NCBI RefSeq assembly: GCF_002288925.2
Contig: NW_022098069.1
Coordinates: 75,709,777-75,773,776, forward strand
Reading direction: 5' to 3'
DNA: 64,000 nucleotides
Source of the DNA: Delphinapterus leucas
Taxonomy: Eukaryota; Chordata; Mammalia; Artiodactyla; Monodontidae
Shown here: in pieces, positions 11,813 to 24,429 of the stretch
Layout of the letters: the number at the start of each line of letters is the position of its first letter
How positions within the stretch are numbered: position 1 is the first letter of the stretch
The notes under the pieces: model-generated
The model's input: only the letters and a program-made list of their open reading frames with translations
Databases searched by the model: none
Told to the model about the DNA's origin: nothing
Translations under genes and position numbers: made by a program

Positions 11813-12479
11813 CAGTTATTTTAACAATTCACCCTTAGGGCCCTGCTGTCTCTGTAAGAATGCCCCTCAACCCCCATAACCACAGAAGCAACCAAAATCT
11901 AAAATATATAAGTAAAAAGACAAATCTGCTTGTCACCTCTGGTGGTGTATTCAAACTCTGGAATTTAACTCATGCTATGAGGATGAATTTTAAATCTATA
12001 GATATTCCCAGAATGCTTGGCCTATTGTTCTATATTCTCAATTGATTTTGATAACACTACTATCATTGTTATTATTTATTGAAATAAGGAATTAAAAAAA
12101 AACATATACACAATCTACTAATTCACCTGAAAATTCTACCTTTGCCTCCCAAATACTCTATTGCTATTTTAATTTTAACTTTCAATTTTTCTTTATGGTA
12201 TCTTATATTTTCATATTTATCTTTACTGTCCACTCAAACCTATCCAGTCTCTAGATGTGCAACATACATTATTCTTTTGCCTTTAGCAACATACTTTTAA
12301 TATCTTCTCTCTTGCTTGATTTGTGCCCTAGATAATTTTATAAAGTCCTATGTCTTTACATAAATTCTGTATGCTGATGGCACCCATATTTTATATCAAG
12401 ACCCTAGTGTTCTGATGAACGCATGCATCCAACTACCTACTTCTCACTTAGATTTTTACTAAATATATCAATTAATAAG
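11813..12479. other. Unassigned stretch upstream of L2
   Basis: I recognise no gene or repeat. The right part may be a degraded extension of the L2 that follows, but I cannot align it. Confidence 0.45.
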
Positions 12480-13320
12480 ATAAAGCAGAACATTTGATTT
12501 TCCTCTCAGACCTCCTTCTCTCTCACTCTTCACCATTTTGGTAAATGTCATCACTATTCCCTGATTCCTCAGTACAAAGATTTATTATTGATTCATCCTC
12601 TTCATCACAGGCTACATCCTACATATCAGCAGGTCCTCTTGGGTTAACCTAATAACCTAGTTACTTGTCGTCACCTCCCCACTGTCCCCCTAGTTCATGC
12701 CACTACAGTCTCTGACCTAGACTATAATAATAACCTCCCCTCTGGGACCCCATCTTCCACACTACTCCCATCCAATGATTTTTCAACACAGCAGTGCATA
12801 TGATATTTTACAAATTTAAATCATGGCATATCACACCTTTGTTTGCAACTCTGAAATGAATTCTGATCCTTCAAAATCAAAGGCAAGTGTCTAGCGTAGC
12901 CCATTGGGCCTATAGCATCTGGCTCCCCTGTACTTCTCCAGCATTTCCCGCCTCACTCTCTTTCTTTTAGCTCTGCTCATCTTCCCCCTATTCCTCATTT
13001 CCTCTTCTAAGCATTTGTCATGACTGATTCTTCTACTAGCAACCCTCTTCCTAATAGTATTTACATGACGTTTCTCACTCCCCAGTTTCGTCTCTTGATT
13101 AATGGACTTCTCCTCAGAGAAACCTTCCCTCACTACTCAATCTAAAATATCTACTCAACTTTTACTTAACTTGCAGTGAATGTATATATAATCTGGCTTT
13201 CCTGTAAGAATGTAAACACTGTAAGGGCAGGGATATTACAGTTTTACTTCCTCATTTCAGCACCAGGGACAATGCCTAGAACCTGGAAGGCACACAGTAA
13301 TTATTTGGTAAAAGATAAGA
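12480..13320 (+). mobile_element. L2 LINE 3' end
   Basis: This is a long L2-type match of about 840 bases. It begins with 'tatcagcaggtcctcttggg' (12626-12645) and continues with 'gacctagactataataataa', 'tcaaaatcaaaggcaagtgt', 'agaaaccttccctcactact' (13119-13138), 'tgtaagggcagggatattac' and the terminal 'caccagggacaatgcctaga', ending near 'cacacagtaattatt'. It is the C-terminal/3' UTR part of an ancient CR1-related LINE, fixed before the placental radiation. The 80-codon reverse frame at 12891-13133 is antisense to it and is not a gene. Confidence 0.88.
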
Positions 13321-14726
13321 AAAATGTACATTTAATTTAAGTAACTGAGTAATTAGGTTATAAATTTGTGTAATATTCCTAAATATGTAAATCTAGTTTA
13401 ATTTTATTCTGAGTTTCTTTCTGACTCGCAAGTATGTCTCTTGAGTAGAATTTTACAGCAGAAGGGAGTACTATGAGCAAAAATACTCATTTACCGTACT
13501 GGAAATATATCCCATTTTGAATAAATGCATGTTTTAAGAATGATGTGAGAGTGTATTTATTCATAGCTGAACTGTTGAAACTGTGGGTCTGGAATTGCAA
13601 AGTTGATGAGCAGACCTAATTCACTGCTAAGGGTCGGGTCAAGCCTGAGTGACCAATTATCTTCCAAACACTAGGGGCTTGAATTTAAAAATAGAAATTA
13701 AGTGAAGATAGTTCTTACAGTGTAGTTGCACAAATAACAAATGTAATATATTTCAATATTCATATATATAGTTATAAGCTTGACTGTCTTTGATGAAGTT
13801 TAAGTCACAAGATAAAAGTGCGATCACAGAAAAGTATTCACTTTTATTCATCAATGTAAAAAAAATCTGGCAGCTATGTCTCTAATATGAAAAAATTTAC
13901 TTTAGAGAAAACAGTCAAATTAGAGGATTGTATTAGAACTTGCATTTTTAAATAATTTTTCAACAGCTCTAATTCAATCCAACTTCAGATTCTTAGCTAT
14001 TTTATATTGATACTTTCAGTCATTTAATTAAAATAACAAGTGCAGAAAATTGCATTTAGTCTCAAATCAGTGAATGTTAAATTCTCCCAAACTACAAATA
14101 TTCATAAGTTTAAAGCCTATATTTATGAATAATAAAAAATCAACTTTATACAAAGAAGTTGGACATTAAAATTTTCATGATCATTGGCATACTTTGTGTG
14201 AATATGTAATAGTGAACTATTATTAATTATTTAGCTGCCTTACTATGCTTATTAGAATGCTCTAAGGTTAATTCGGACAAGCATGTTTTAACATAAATGA
14301 TTGATAGGCTGTTAGGGCAACTTTCCATTTTATTTTATCCTTTTTCATTAGAAGCATTCTGAAGTTCAGTCCAAATAGATATTCATTTGATTGTCATGAC
14401 TCGTTCTCATACAACTCGTACTTATTTATGTTCCCTCATTCAGGTACATTCTCTTCCTGGCTTACTTGAAAATATCCAGTTTTAGAGTCATTTAAAAACT
14501 TAGATAAGCAAAACTTTTGTGTAGCAAGGTGAATTTACTGAGCATCAGAGTGGGGCACTTGGAGAAATATGAAGAGACAAAACAAAATAATCTGCAGTAA
14601 GGATGGAGAAAGGAATCTGAGAATTTCCAAAATAAGTCAAATAGATGTAGGACATAATTGGTTAACAAGACATTCTTTCAAATAAAACCAGCATCTGTGT
14701 CTCTTGCTGCACTGTGTGAAAGGCAG
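13321..14726. other. Unassigned AT-rich stretch
   Basis: I recognise no repeat or gene over 1.4 kb. Sequence complexity is normal apart from AT richness. Confidence 0.5.
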
Positions 14727-14728
14727 TA

Positions 14729-15047
14729 CAGTCCTCCCTTGGTATCTGCCAGGGTTTGATTCCAGGACCTCACCCCACTTCGTATACCAAATTCCAAGAA
14801 TGCTCGAGTCCCTTATAGAAAATGGCATAGTATTCACATATAATGAATGTACATCCTCCGGTATTCTTTAAATCATTTCTAGATTACTTATAACACCAAA
14901 CACAATATAAATGCTGTGGAAATAGTTGCCAGCATGCCAAATTCAAGCTTTTCTTTTTGGAGCTTTCTGAAATTTTTTTCTGAACATTTTTGATTTCTGG
15001 TTGGCTGGATCTGCAGGTTCTGCATATGTAGAAAGGAGGGCCTATTG
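14729..15047 (-). mobile_element. MER2-like Tigger DNA transposon (non-autonomous)
   Basis: The ends are imperfect terminal inverted repeats: cagtcctcccttggtatctg on the left, and a right end whose complement reads ataggccctcctttc. The element is flanked by TA dinucleotides (14727-14728 and 15048-15049), the expected target duplication of Tc1/mariner elements. The interior holds the MER2-like runs 'tttaaatcatttctagatta' and 'cttataacaccaaacacaat'. It is about 320 bp long with no transposase frame, so it could only have moved in trans. The orientation is from my recollection of the consensus. Confidence 0.82.
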
Positions 15048-15089
15048 TATATTATATTGTTTAAGAGACCAAAGTATAAGCCAGTACAC

Positions 15090-15288
15090 CAAAGGTTTAA
15101 ATCCTGACTCTACCAAATAATATCTTGGGCTGATTGATCTCCTGTGCTTCAGTTTCCTCATATATAAAATGGGGTTAATGACTGTACCTACCTCACAAAG
15201 TTATTATTATTTAATTATATAAGTTAGTATGAAAATATCTAAGAAAAGTGCCTGGTATGTAGTATGTTCCTAATAATTATCTGTAAAC
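15090..15288 (+). repeat. MIR SINE
   Basis: The sequence follows MIR from its middle to its end: 'tcctgactctaccaaataat', 'cagtttcctcatatataaaa', 'tggggttaatgactgtacct', 'cctcacaaagttattattat' and 'gtgcctggtatgtagtatgt'. Confidence 0.9.
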
Positions 15289-17474
15289 AGTACATATTGT
15301 TTCTGGCATACGTTTAAATATTTTCATTTAAAAAATGTTTATAAAGTTTGCCATGACCATGCTTTTTCTTGGCCATCTATATTTTCTGTTTTTTATATTC
15401 CTAAGAATTATCCTGAAACTATAGTTGCATAAGGAGTCCCAGATTGGATTCCCAAGGCTAGTGCCCACTTGTATACTGTTATCACTGAAATCTTCTCCTT
15501 TTTTGAAGGATCTTGGTTGCTTTCATAAGGGATAGGACACAGTATTTACTAAACATTGAATGGCCATGTGACAGTGTCAACACTTACATATAGCCCTCTC
15601 CAACGTTACCCATGCCCAAGCCTAAGCATATGAAATCCAAGGACCTTCATGTAGACCAAATGCATTGGATCAAGGAAAATATAGGAAAAAAAGACCCTAA
15701 TTCAAAAAATTATTTCTTCCAGCAATATGAAGCAAAGTATAACCTAGAACTGGATTAAATTCAGTGAAGTGTAAAATATATACTCTAAATCAAGTTATTA
15801 CCTACTTTAATCCTCTTTGAAAATATTATATTTTAGGTACCAGTCACTTCATTAATAGTTCCTTCCCAGGTTTCAGATCAACTCTTTCTAGTTAGTTTTT
15901 GATTATTCATTTTTTTCTCATTATTTATTAAATGCATGTTCTCTGAGACATAACTGTGTGTTCTGGATTGTTCTAGACTTTGGCCTAGATCTCAAAGAGA
16001 AAATCCAGATGTTCTTTTACATTTTTCTCCTTATATCTCTCATTACATTAATGTATATGATCCTCCAGTAGTTTTACATGACTCAGCATTCCTGCATTGA
16101 TATTTTGTATTGAGTCAAATTAATCACACATGAACAACTTTTAAAAACTATTCCTCAAGAGGTGTCAAGCTATTAAATATTTTTCTATTATAAAGACTGA
16201 GATCTGTTCACTGCAGAGAATAAAGCACCACTTTTGCATATATTACACAAACATTTTATGCTTCAGGAAACCACAATAAATTTTCTTGCTGATTACTCAT
16301 GTAATCTAAGGATCACCTGCTGTTTTATAGTCTTATTAATTTCATTCAAGTAGTAAAATTAGCACCTGTAGAGAAATCTTTACGATTTCTTAACTTTTAT
16401 CATATTAGTAATAGCCTACTTCGTTTATCCTAGAACTGTGCTTTTCTCTGTTTTCCTATCTGTTTAGCTTCAGAGTATTTTGTGTTTAAATTTTTTAAAA
16501 AGAAAACAACTTTGGATACAGAATACTCTAGCAAGAAACCTTAGCCTTCCACCCAATCGGATTTAAATAAATCAGGCTCTGAAGTTAGCTAAACATTCCA
16601 GATTGAAAAAGAGGAAAATTTCCTTTCCTTTGAAGGGTAGCAGACTTGGATACAACTTAACACAATTATGGAATGATTTACTGAATAGCACAATGCTGGC
16701 CTTACTGAGTTAATAAACTTTCTTTTTGTCATCATGTGAAAGAAACTGAGGCACCACAAAACATTTATTCAGTGTTTCTCTTAGAAGTACTTCATAGTCA
16801 ATGCATTTATATTTTTTAGGCTGCATGAGTATTTGAAATGAGCCAAACTGTTCTCTGAGACTTCTTTGTTGCTTATTAGATGCTGCATTCTAGCGTAGGG
16901 AGAACTGAAGCAAAGGCGTGAGGATGTTTTCTGTGGTGCAGCTTGAGTCATTGGGAAATATTGAAGGAAGTTTCAGAAATAAACCGAGTTGGTTGGAGAA
17001 TAGTTTGCATGATAGAGAAAAAAAACATACCTCTTACTAAATTCCTATTGCTAGACCATATGCTGGGTGACTTCTATAAAGTTTCTCATTCATCCTGAAT
17101 ATCATGGGGTCTAAGGAGCATGACTTACTTGGTCCCACTTGTCTTCTTCAAAGGCAGTATTCTAACACAAGGTAGCCTGAAGCCCAAGCTTGCTTAAGCT
17201 TTTTCTGATACAACAGCATGTTGTTTCTGGAGAGGTAAGAAATCATCTCAGGGAAAACTAATAGGGAGTTACATTTTTTTGTAGCCTCCCAAACAAAGAG
17301 TTGGATTGATTTCTTGTCTTTCTTTCCTCCTCTTTTCTTCCCATTCTCTCTACCCTCTGTCTTTTTTCTTTCCTCGTAGTTTTTATTTGATTTCAGTCAA
17401 ACTACCTCATTTCTTTACGCTGAAGTGGAGAAGTGATGTGCGCCTAGACTATGCCCAAAATTTTAAAACTGAGA
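15289..17474. other. Unassigned AT-rich stretch
   Basis: No named repeat is recognised over about 2.2 kb. A pyrimidine-rich run begins at about 17308 and ends near 17376. The 71-codon frame at 17306-17521 covers that run and a MIR, and is not a gene candidate. Confidence 0.5.
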
Positions 17475-17475
17475 A

Positions 17476-17570
17476 ATGTACAATAAAGCATGGAATCTGG
17501 AGTCAGATTGCCTGTGTCTAAATTCCAGCCTTAATACTTATTACCTTCAGGAACTTGGTCAAAGTATAAC
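17476..17570 (+). repeat. MIR SINE, 5' part
   Basis: This matches the MIR head and core: 'gcatggaatctggagtcaga', 'ttgcctgtgtctaaattcca', 'gccttaatacttattacctt' and 'caggaacttggtcaaagta'. The 3' half is missing. Confidence 0.85.
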
Positions 17571-18454
17571 ACCTTGATAAAACAAAACAATTTTTAAGGC
17601 AGGACAAGAAAAAAAATTAACATAAAATTTTCTCTGCTGTTGGAGCCACTACTCCCTCCCCTGTAGTGTGCATTTGTGCACCTGCATTACACATTAACTA
17701 GACCTCCTTAGAAAAAACAGGAATGCCCACTCACCACCACCAACAACAAAAAATTTCCTTCTCGAGCCAGCAAGGTAACTCTTTAGGAGATAACAGTCCT
17801 TTCTCAATCCTGTAAGGGGTCACGATGACCCACTACTTGTTTTGTTGGACTATGTAAACTATCAATATGTTACTTTGTTATATAACTCTTTGTCTCAAAA
17901 ACTTATACAACTGGCCTAAAACAGGAGGAAAGACATCTCTTTCACTTCAACTAGAGAAATGGAGCATTAGTTGAACGTACATTATTGTGGTTTCATGACT
18001 TCTATCTACTCTGAGAAGTAGAAGAGAGTTGAAGAGGGAGCAGTTGAAGAGGAGAGGGTTTGAAATTCTGATTGAGAAAGTGAGATAATGATTACAGTAA
18101 CAAGGGAACTAATAGGACTGACTAAAGATCATTCCGGATTAATAGTTGAGATAAAGGATCATTGATGGTTCTCATCTTTTTGCACATGAATATTTTCTAG
18201 CAGTAATCTTCTGTCCAGTCGCTGACCAAGAGAAGGTGGAGAGTTTCCTTCGTTTAGGGATGAATGGTGCTAGGTTTATGTGATTAAGGTTAATTTGGGA
18301 AAAGAAAATTTGGGCATAATTAAATGAAAACCAGTTTAAAATTTTGAATCTTACCTTTTCCTCTTCTAATTATTTGCCTCAAAATAATATTGTTTCCCAT
18401 GTTTTAAATTTATATTTTATTTAAACTATAAGTTACATTGGTAATTTTTCCAGA
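17571..18454. other. Unassigned stretch
   Basis: I recognise no gene or repeat. Confidence 0.5.
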
Positions 18455-18560
18455 GTAGTTTTTTAGCTACTATTGCTGTGTAATAAAATATCCCAACAAC
18501 TTAGTGACATAAAATAACTCTTTTATAATGTACATGAACTCTGTAGGTTAAGAATTCAAC
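18455..18560 (-). mobile_element. MLT1-class LTR fragment, reverse orientation
   Basis: The run 'tactattgctgtgtaataaa' followed by 'acttagtgacataaaataac' and 'tgaactctgtaggttaagaa' is the reversed 3' end of an MLT1-type LTR (ERVL-MaLR). The rest of the LTR is not recognisable to the right. Confidence 0.65.
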
Positions 18561-19532
18561 CAGGGAAATATAAAAGAAAAATTGCACTCAACACTTGTTA
18601 AAAGTGGCAAGAAAGACTTCATGCAAGGAGTGCAACAGGAGTTAAGATTATTGCAGTAGGGGAGAGAGATTAAACTCAACTCCACTGAAACAAAAGGCAG
18701 GAGAATTTTTAAATGCTGGGCTGAGCCAATGGAAAAATATGAGAGAGCATTGGAGGAAGGTTGGTCAGTGCGATTAGACTATCTGTGTTTGCTGACTGTA
18801 ATTTGCTGGTTAGGCTCCTACGCTCCCACAAAGTATCAGAGATAGGGGTAATATCTCCTTCAATAATTGCATTTCAAAGGGATAGCTCCCAGGTCTTTGA
18901 CGAAGACATTTTTAAATTATTGATGATTTGCTTCTCAAGGAGGCAGAGAAAGAATTTCTAATTGGCAGTTTTCTAAAGTAAACACTCTAAGAAAAGGGAG
19001 GTCAGGGACCTATAGTCAGAAGGCTGTCTAAAGTTTAGTCAAACTGAGGGCATCTTTAATTGCCTTCTTGGTCAGCAAGAAGGTGAGCTTAATTGTTTGA
19101 TTTGCAAAAATAATGTGAATTTAAGTATTCAGACATAAGCATGCATTGATAACTGCTTTGGGGAAAGCAGAAAACTAGGTGGTAAACACATATGAGCAGT
19201 AGTCAGTAGGCAAAAATCTCAAGTTTCTTTGAGATATGTATAATCCATGGCATAATAGAGATGTCTGCTAGAAACCTATGTAATACTAAAGTAACATATA
19301 TTAATTTTTTTTCAGTTGTGCAGGTTTTATATATTATGCATTATACCATAGAAGAATCCAGCTCTTGGATCCTAACAAATTTTACTTTTTTAGAAGACAT
19401 ATGAGAAAGTAACATATGGTATCCACCCCACAATTATAACAATTCAGATTTTATATATTTTGATAAAACTTTTCACATATTTGTAAAATGACAGTGTTAG
19501 ATTTTCAGAAATGTCAGGGAAACCAACCTTAA

Positions 19533-19533
<1 letters not shown>
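18561..19533. other. Unassigned stretch, moderate GC
   Basis: This block is less AT-rich than its surroundings and could be a degraded internal MaLR/ERV region, given the MLT1 remnant on its left. I cannot identify it. The 66-codon frame at 18761-18961 has no domain. Confidence 0.4.

Positions 19534-19572
<39 letters not shown>
19534..19572. repeat. (TA)n microsatellite
   Basis: This is an uninterrupted alternating TA run of about 39 bases, followed by a short imperfect continuation. It is likely to be length-polymorphic. Confidence 0.97.
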
Positions 19573-19578
<6 letters not shown>

Positions 19579-21569
19579 GAGTTGAAATTTATGCTATTTA
19601 GAATTAGATTTATGGTCAGGTTTTGGGTCAGGTTAGATTTAGCCACACATTTTCCAATCTCCTATGCAATTATAATGTAAAGAGTGAATTATTGCACAGC
19701 ATGAATGAGCTGAAAACTTGATCATATTCCCTAGGTTCTGTGGTGTCATGGTGCAAAGGATGCTTGTAATTGCTTCTGATGAAAGTCAGTAATTTGGCAA
19801 TGGTCAAACCAGAAGTTATGATAGAAAGAACTACTAATAGAAGCTTAAAATTTTTGTAGATAATTAATATCCTTTTTGTTGTTCAATCTGTTGCATTTTC
19901 AGTTTTCCTTTGGTCTGGATAACCTAATGAGCTGCATTTTTTGCTACTGTTGGCAGAAACAGAGTTCAGATGTAGTACTTTAAAAGCTCAAAATAAGAAA
20001 AAATAAGAACTTTACATCTGATTAAAATATACTTGAGTAGAAGCTTTCTCCAGACAAATATCAAGCATGTGAGATGCCATGAAATTGTCACCATGGGGGA
20101 GAAAATAAATCTTGGTAATTTATCAAGGATACACATTATCTTTCTAGTTATTTTGCAAAGTGATCAGTTTTAATTCCAGATTAAGTCTGCACATCAGGTA
20201 GGCTGTCTTTATCATTCTGTAGAATGAAAAGCTGCATGGCACTCACACTATGTCTATATATGTGAAATAATCTTAGTGAATTGGCATTTCAGTTATTTGA
20301 GCATTATCACAAATGTCAGAATGATCTGATTTCCAAGTAAATAATAACAAAAATATCCAGATATCAATATAATTATACATGTTCGTGTGTGTATAACCTT
20401 TCTGCGCACAATATATATGAATATGTTATTTATTACTTGGTTATTTATTTATTACTTATTGCTATTTATTTATTACTTCCTACAAAAATTGATATCATGT
20501 TATCTCTCTAGTTCCATACAGTATAATTTTATAATTACTTGTGACAAGTGAAGTGGGGGGAGATTATGAAACTCATTTAAAAATAATATAGCCAAACTGA
20601 GCTTTGGAAAGTAGCATCGGAGATAAGTTAGCTTAATAATTGACTAGTTTTCCACTTCTACTGCATGCATAAACTATGAATCATTAAAGCAGAATCTAGG
20701 TACACAGGTAGAGTAAATATTCACTGGATTAAAAGCAAAACACAAACTAGAAAATCTTAGATATCAAACTAGCTCATTGAGACTTGAATCCAGAAAAACC
20801 CTCTATACTAAAATAATTAGCTGTCTAATTCTCAATATTAACTTAACGCCATTTTGTATAGATTTAGTTTTAAATGAAGCAATAACTAAGCGATGTCTTT
20901 TAAGTCATCTGGTATCCTTGTCTCTGTCCTTTCCCCTCCGCCTGGCCCCGACTACCTTCCTTCATCTCCTTTTCTTCGCTTTCTTCTTCCTTGTCCCATG
21001 TCCTTTTTCCTCTTCTCATTCAAAAAGTGAACATGACATTAGGTATACACATTGATGAGGAAACCTGGTCACCACAGCAGTGGTGAAATCAAACACAATT
21101 GAAATGTTCAATTTTACTTAAATTTGCCTGAGAAATGATGAACTTATTTCACTTTAATTACTTCAGCATTGCAAATATCAAGATTTAGGAGCATTAAAAT
21201 AGTTTTTAAATAATTAACTTTAATTCAACCTAAAATAAAGCCTGACCAGTAATAACTCAAACTTTTTTCTATTGTAAAGTAGCAATATGCATACATTTTC
21301 AAATTTTAATCAACAGTAAAAACATAAAACTCAATGTATTCCTAAATACTGTATTGGGTGCCATATCAAAATGAGCCTGGCAAGAGTTTGAGCTGATGCC
21401 AATTTGTGAATCAACTAGGAGAACAAGAGGACAGAAAGCTCAGGGAGCTCAATATAAGGCATTGCTTATCAAGTATACGGAGTAGTAACTTAGTAGCTGC
21501 AAAGAATGCATGTATTTCTCTGCTCCCTGACCTCCCTTTTCTTAGAAATTACTATTGTATGATATAAGG
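19573..21569. other. Unassigned AT-rich stretch with a pyrimidine tract
   Basis: I recognise no gene or named repeat over about 2 kb. Cryptic ATTT/TTAC repetition lies at about 20425-20480. A pyrimidine-rich tract at about 20915-21022 accounts for most of the 92-codon frame at 20777-21055. Confidence 0.5.
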
Positions 21570-21655
21570 GACCATATATATGTATACGTATACATATATA
21601 TACACACACACAGAGAAACACATATGTGTGTGTATTTATTTATTTATATAAATCT
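21570..21655. repeat. Compound TA/CA/TG/ATTT microsatellite
   Basis: Alternating tatatg/tacata, then cacacaca, then tgtgtgtg and (attt)n form one simple-sequence cluster. Confidence 0.85.
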
Positions 21656-22138
21656 GAATTGCATCAGATTTCCAGGAGACCACTGAAAATATCTGACCGT
21701 GTGATCATGAGAAAATAAGAACAAATTAACAGACCTGTTGGTATTAATGCCTTAATTGTAACCCTGTTAGCAGTAATGTAAAGGAAGAAAGTTTCATTAA
21801 CTTAGAATACATGTCCTTTGGATCTCACCTTTCCCAGGGTGCCCTACTCCACAAGCACTAACTCTATTTTAAGTCATGATGAGAATGATTTCTTTAGATT
21901 TCTTAGCTCCGGTGCTATTGTTATTATTCTTCTACATAAACTCTATGTTTAATTGAAAAGTGTTGGTAAGCCAGTCCTCCCCAAAGTGTCCCATGGTTTG
22001 CTTAGATTGCTAATTGAGAAGGTTCATTTTCTTGCTTGAAAAAAGGATGGTCAAAAATAAGTTCGTAATTTACTGAGTTATTTGAGGATTTAAAATGTCA
22101 CTTTTTGTAAAAAGCCCCGGATAAGTTACAGAACTGAT
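21656..22138. other. Unassigned stretch
   Basis: I recognise no gene or repeat. It borders the 3' end of the LTR that follows. On the minus strand no primer-binding site is evident next to that LTR end. Confidence 0.5.
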
Positions 22139-22972
22139 GCCAAAAACTCAGCCTCTGTGCTCTGGTGCTGAATTGAATCTCGGAGACAGAGTTTTGGGTG
22201 AAGTAGAACAAAATAGTTTTATTGCTTTGCCAGGCAGAGGGGGGATACAACAGGCTCATGCCCTGAAAAATTGTGTGTCCCAACCCCGGGGGGATTTGGT
22301 GAGGAGTTTTATAGCAGTGGTTCAAGAGTGGGGTTTCTGGGCTTCCCTGGAGGCACAGTGGTTGATAGTCTGCCTGCCGATACAGGGGACACGGGTTCGT
22401 GCCCCGGTCCGGGAAGATCCCACATGCCGCGGAGCGGCTGGGCCCGTGAGCCATGGCCGCTGAGCCTGCGCGTCCGGAGCCTGTGCTCCGCGGAGGGAGA
22501 GGCCACAACAGTGAGAGGCCCGCGTACCGCATAAAAAATAGAAAAAAAAAAAGAGTGGGGTTGCTGATAAGGATCGGGGTGAGTGCGGGGCCTGCGCTCC
22601 TTTAATCTGGTCTCAGGTGGTCTCCTGATGAGCTGCTTGAGGTTATCAAACTGTGATCTTTTCTGGAATGAAGAATGGTAACATCAATTTGTTGGGGGTT
22701 TAGTTCTATAAAGAGCTCAAAGATATTGTTATGTGTATCCCTTGAGGCACAGCCAGGACCCTGCCCCCAGGCTGCACTATTGTTTCTTGGCTACTTGTCC
22801 CTTGTCTCTGCATCCCCACCCTTCCCTGATTAGCAACAGTTTGAAAGGATTCCGTGCCCAGGTGCCCCACAGGGTCCTGCTCGGTTTCAGAATTAAGACA
22901 GTGTCTGAGATCAATATCTCAGGCAATGTTAGAAATCAGGGGTGGGTTTTGTTTTTTAACGTCCTGTGACAC
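22139..22972 (-). mobile_element. ERV solo LTR, minus strand, split by a SINE
   Basis: Read on the minus strand this block has LTR order. A U3 of several hundred bases is followed by a TATA box, CTATAAAACT (complement of 22305-22314), and about 85 bases later by an AATAAA signal (complement of 22218-22223). A U5 then ends in ...TTTTTGGCA at 22139. The likely start is TGTCACAGGACG at about 22972. Without the SINE at 22340-22550 the LTR is about 610 bp. No internal gag, pol or env sequence flanks it, so it looks like a solo LTR left by recombination. The layout suggests a class I (ERV1-like) element, which is inference. The ends are approximate and I found no target duplication. Confidence 0.65.
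22340..22550 (+). mobile_element. CHR-type SINE, short form, inserted in the LTR
   Basis: The head reads gggcttccctggaggcacag, with a B box, gggttcgtgcccc. The body ends 'gcccgcgtaccgcataaaa' and is followed by an A-rich tail. The flanking duplication aagagtggggtttctg (22324-22339) recurs with one mismatch at 22551-22566. The SINE is therefore younger than the LTR it interrupts. Frames of 65-144 codons across it are shadows. Confidence 0.96.
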
Positions 22973-23204
22973 AAGAATGCTCACATCTTCCCTGACAAAT
23001 ACACACTGCTTGTAAGGACTCTTGAGGGGGATATAGGCATGAAAGAGAATACAAATGGGAAACGATACTGTTTTATTATCTTTGAGGTATCAATATTTTT
23101 GTGGGAAGAATTCTATGTAGGGCTTTTTTAAAGTGAGTTGGGTACGAGTCTTAGGCCAAAGCCTCAAACATGGCCTTCAACCACAAAAGCCACAATCTAA
23201 ACTT

Positions 23205-24285
23205 TTTTCTTCCAGTTCTATTGAGATGTAATTGACATACAACACTATGTAAATTTAAAGTGTAAAGCATAATGGATTTACATCAGTATATACTGCAAAA
23301 CAATTATAAGTTTAGTTAACATCCAACACCTCATATAGTTACAAGTTTTCTTCTTTAAGATGAGAACTTTTAGATCTCTTAGCAACTTTCAAATATAGCA
23401 TACAGCATTGTTAACTATAGTCATCTTGTTGTACGTTACCTTCCCAGTACTGATTTACCTTATAACTGGAGGTCTGTGTCTTTTGACCACCTTCATCCAA
23501 TTCCCCCACTCCTTAACCCTTGCCTCTGGCAATCAAAAATCTGATGTCTTATTCTGAGTTTTCTCTGAGATTCTGAGAAATTCTGAGATTCCACGTATAA
23601 GTAAGATTATGCAGTATTTGTTTTCCTTTTTCTGACTTATTTCACTTAGCATAATGCCTGAAGGTTCATTTGTGTTGTCACAAATGGCAGGATTCCCTTC
23701 CTTCTTACGCCTGAGTAGTATTCATTGTATATATATACCACATCTTCTTTTTCCAGTCATCTGCTGATGGATACTTAGGTTGTTTCCATCCCTTACCTAT
23801 CGTAAATAATACTGCAGTGAATATGGAAGTACAGATATCTCTTCGACACATTGATTTCATTACCTTCATATATATATCCAGAAGTGGAATTGCTGGATCA
23901 TATGGTAGTACTATTTTTAATTTTTTGAGGAACCTCCATACTGTTTTCCATAGCGGCTCTATCAATTTACATTCCCACCAAGAGTGCACAAGGGTTCCCT
24001 TTTCTCCACAGCCTTGCAGACATTTGTTATGCCTTGTCTTTTTTTGTGATCGTCATTCTAACATGTGCGACATATCTCATTGTGGTTTTGATGTGCATTT
24101 CCCTGAGGGTTAGTGATGCTGAGCACATTTTCCTGGACCTGGACCTGAATATGTTCTTTGGAAAAATGTCTGTCCAGATCCTTTGTCTGTTTTTTAATTG
24201 GATTATTTGGTTTTGTGCTCTTGAGTTGTATGAGTTCTTTATACTTTGGATATTAATCCCTTATCAGGTATATGATGGGTAGTAA
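23205..24285 (-). mobile_element. L1 3' half, reverse orientation
   Basis: This is a reversed L1 of about 1.1 kb. The 3' UTR lies at the left (23205-23560; 'ttctattgagatgtaattga', 'ttgttaactatagtcatctt') and the ORF2 C-terminus follows ('ttctgacttatttcacttag', 'ggaattgctggatcatatgg', 'ttttttgaggaacctccata', 'gtgatgctgagcacattttc'). Antisense frames of 94-98 codons reflect ORF2 residues such as [20 protein letters not shown] (on the minus strand, 23705-23989), broken by frameshifts and stops. The 3' UTR type points to an older, placental-era subfamily. Confidence 0.92.
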
Positions 24286-24429
24286 TCCAAATTTAAAGTC
24301 AATGATAAAGACACCTTTTAAGCTTTTGTTTTATTGCCCAGCATTACTTTCTTCCTTTACTGATGTTTAAGATCAATTGTACATCAGTTTGTAATGTTCC
24401 CAGTTTTCCAGTAATGCCTCTATCCACAC

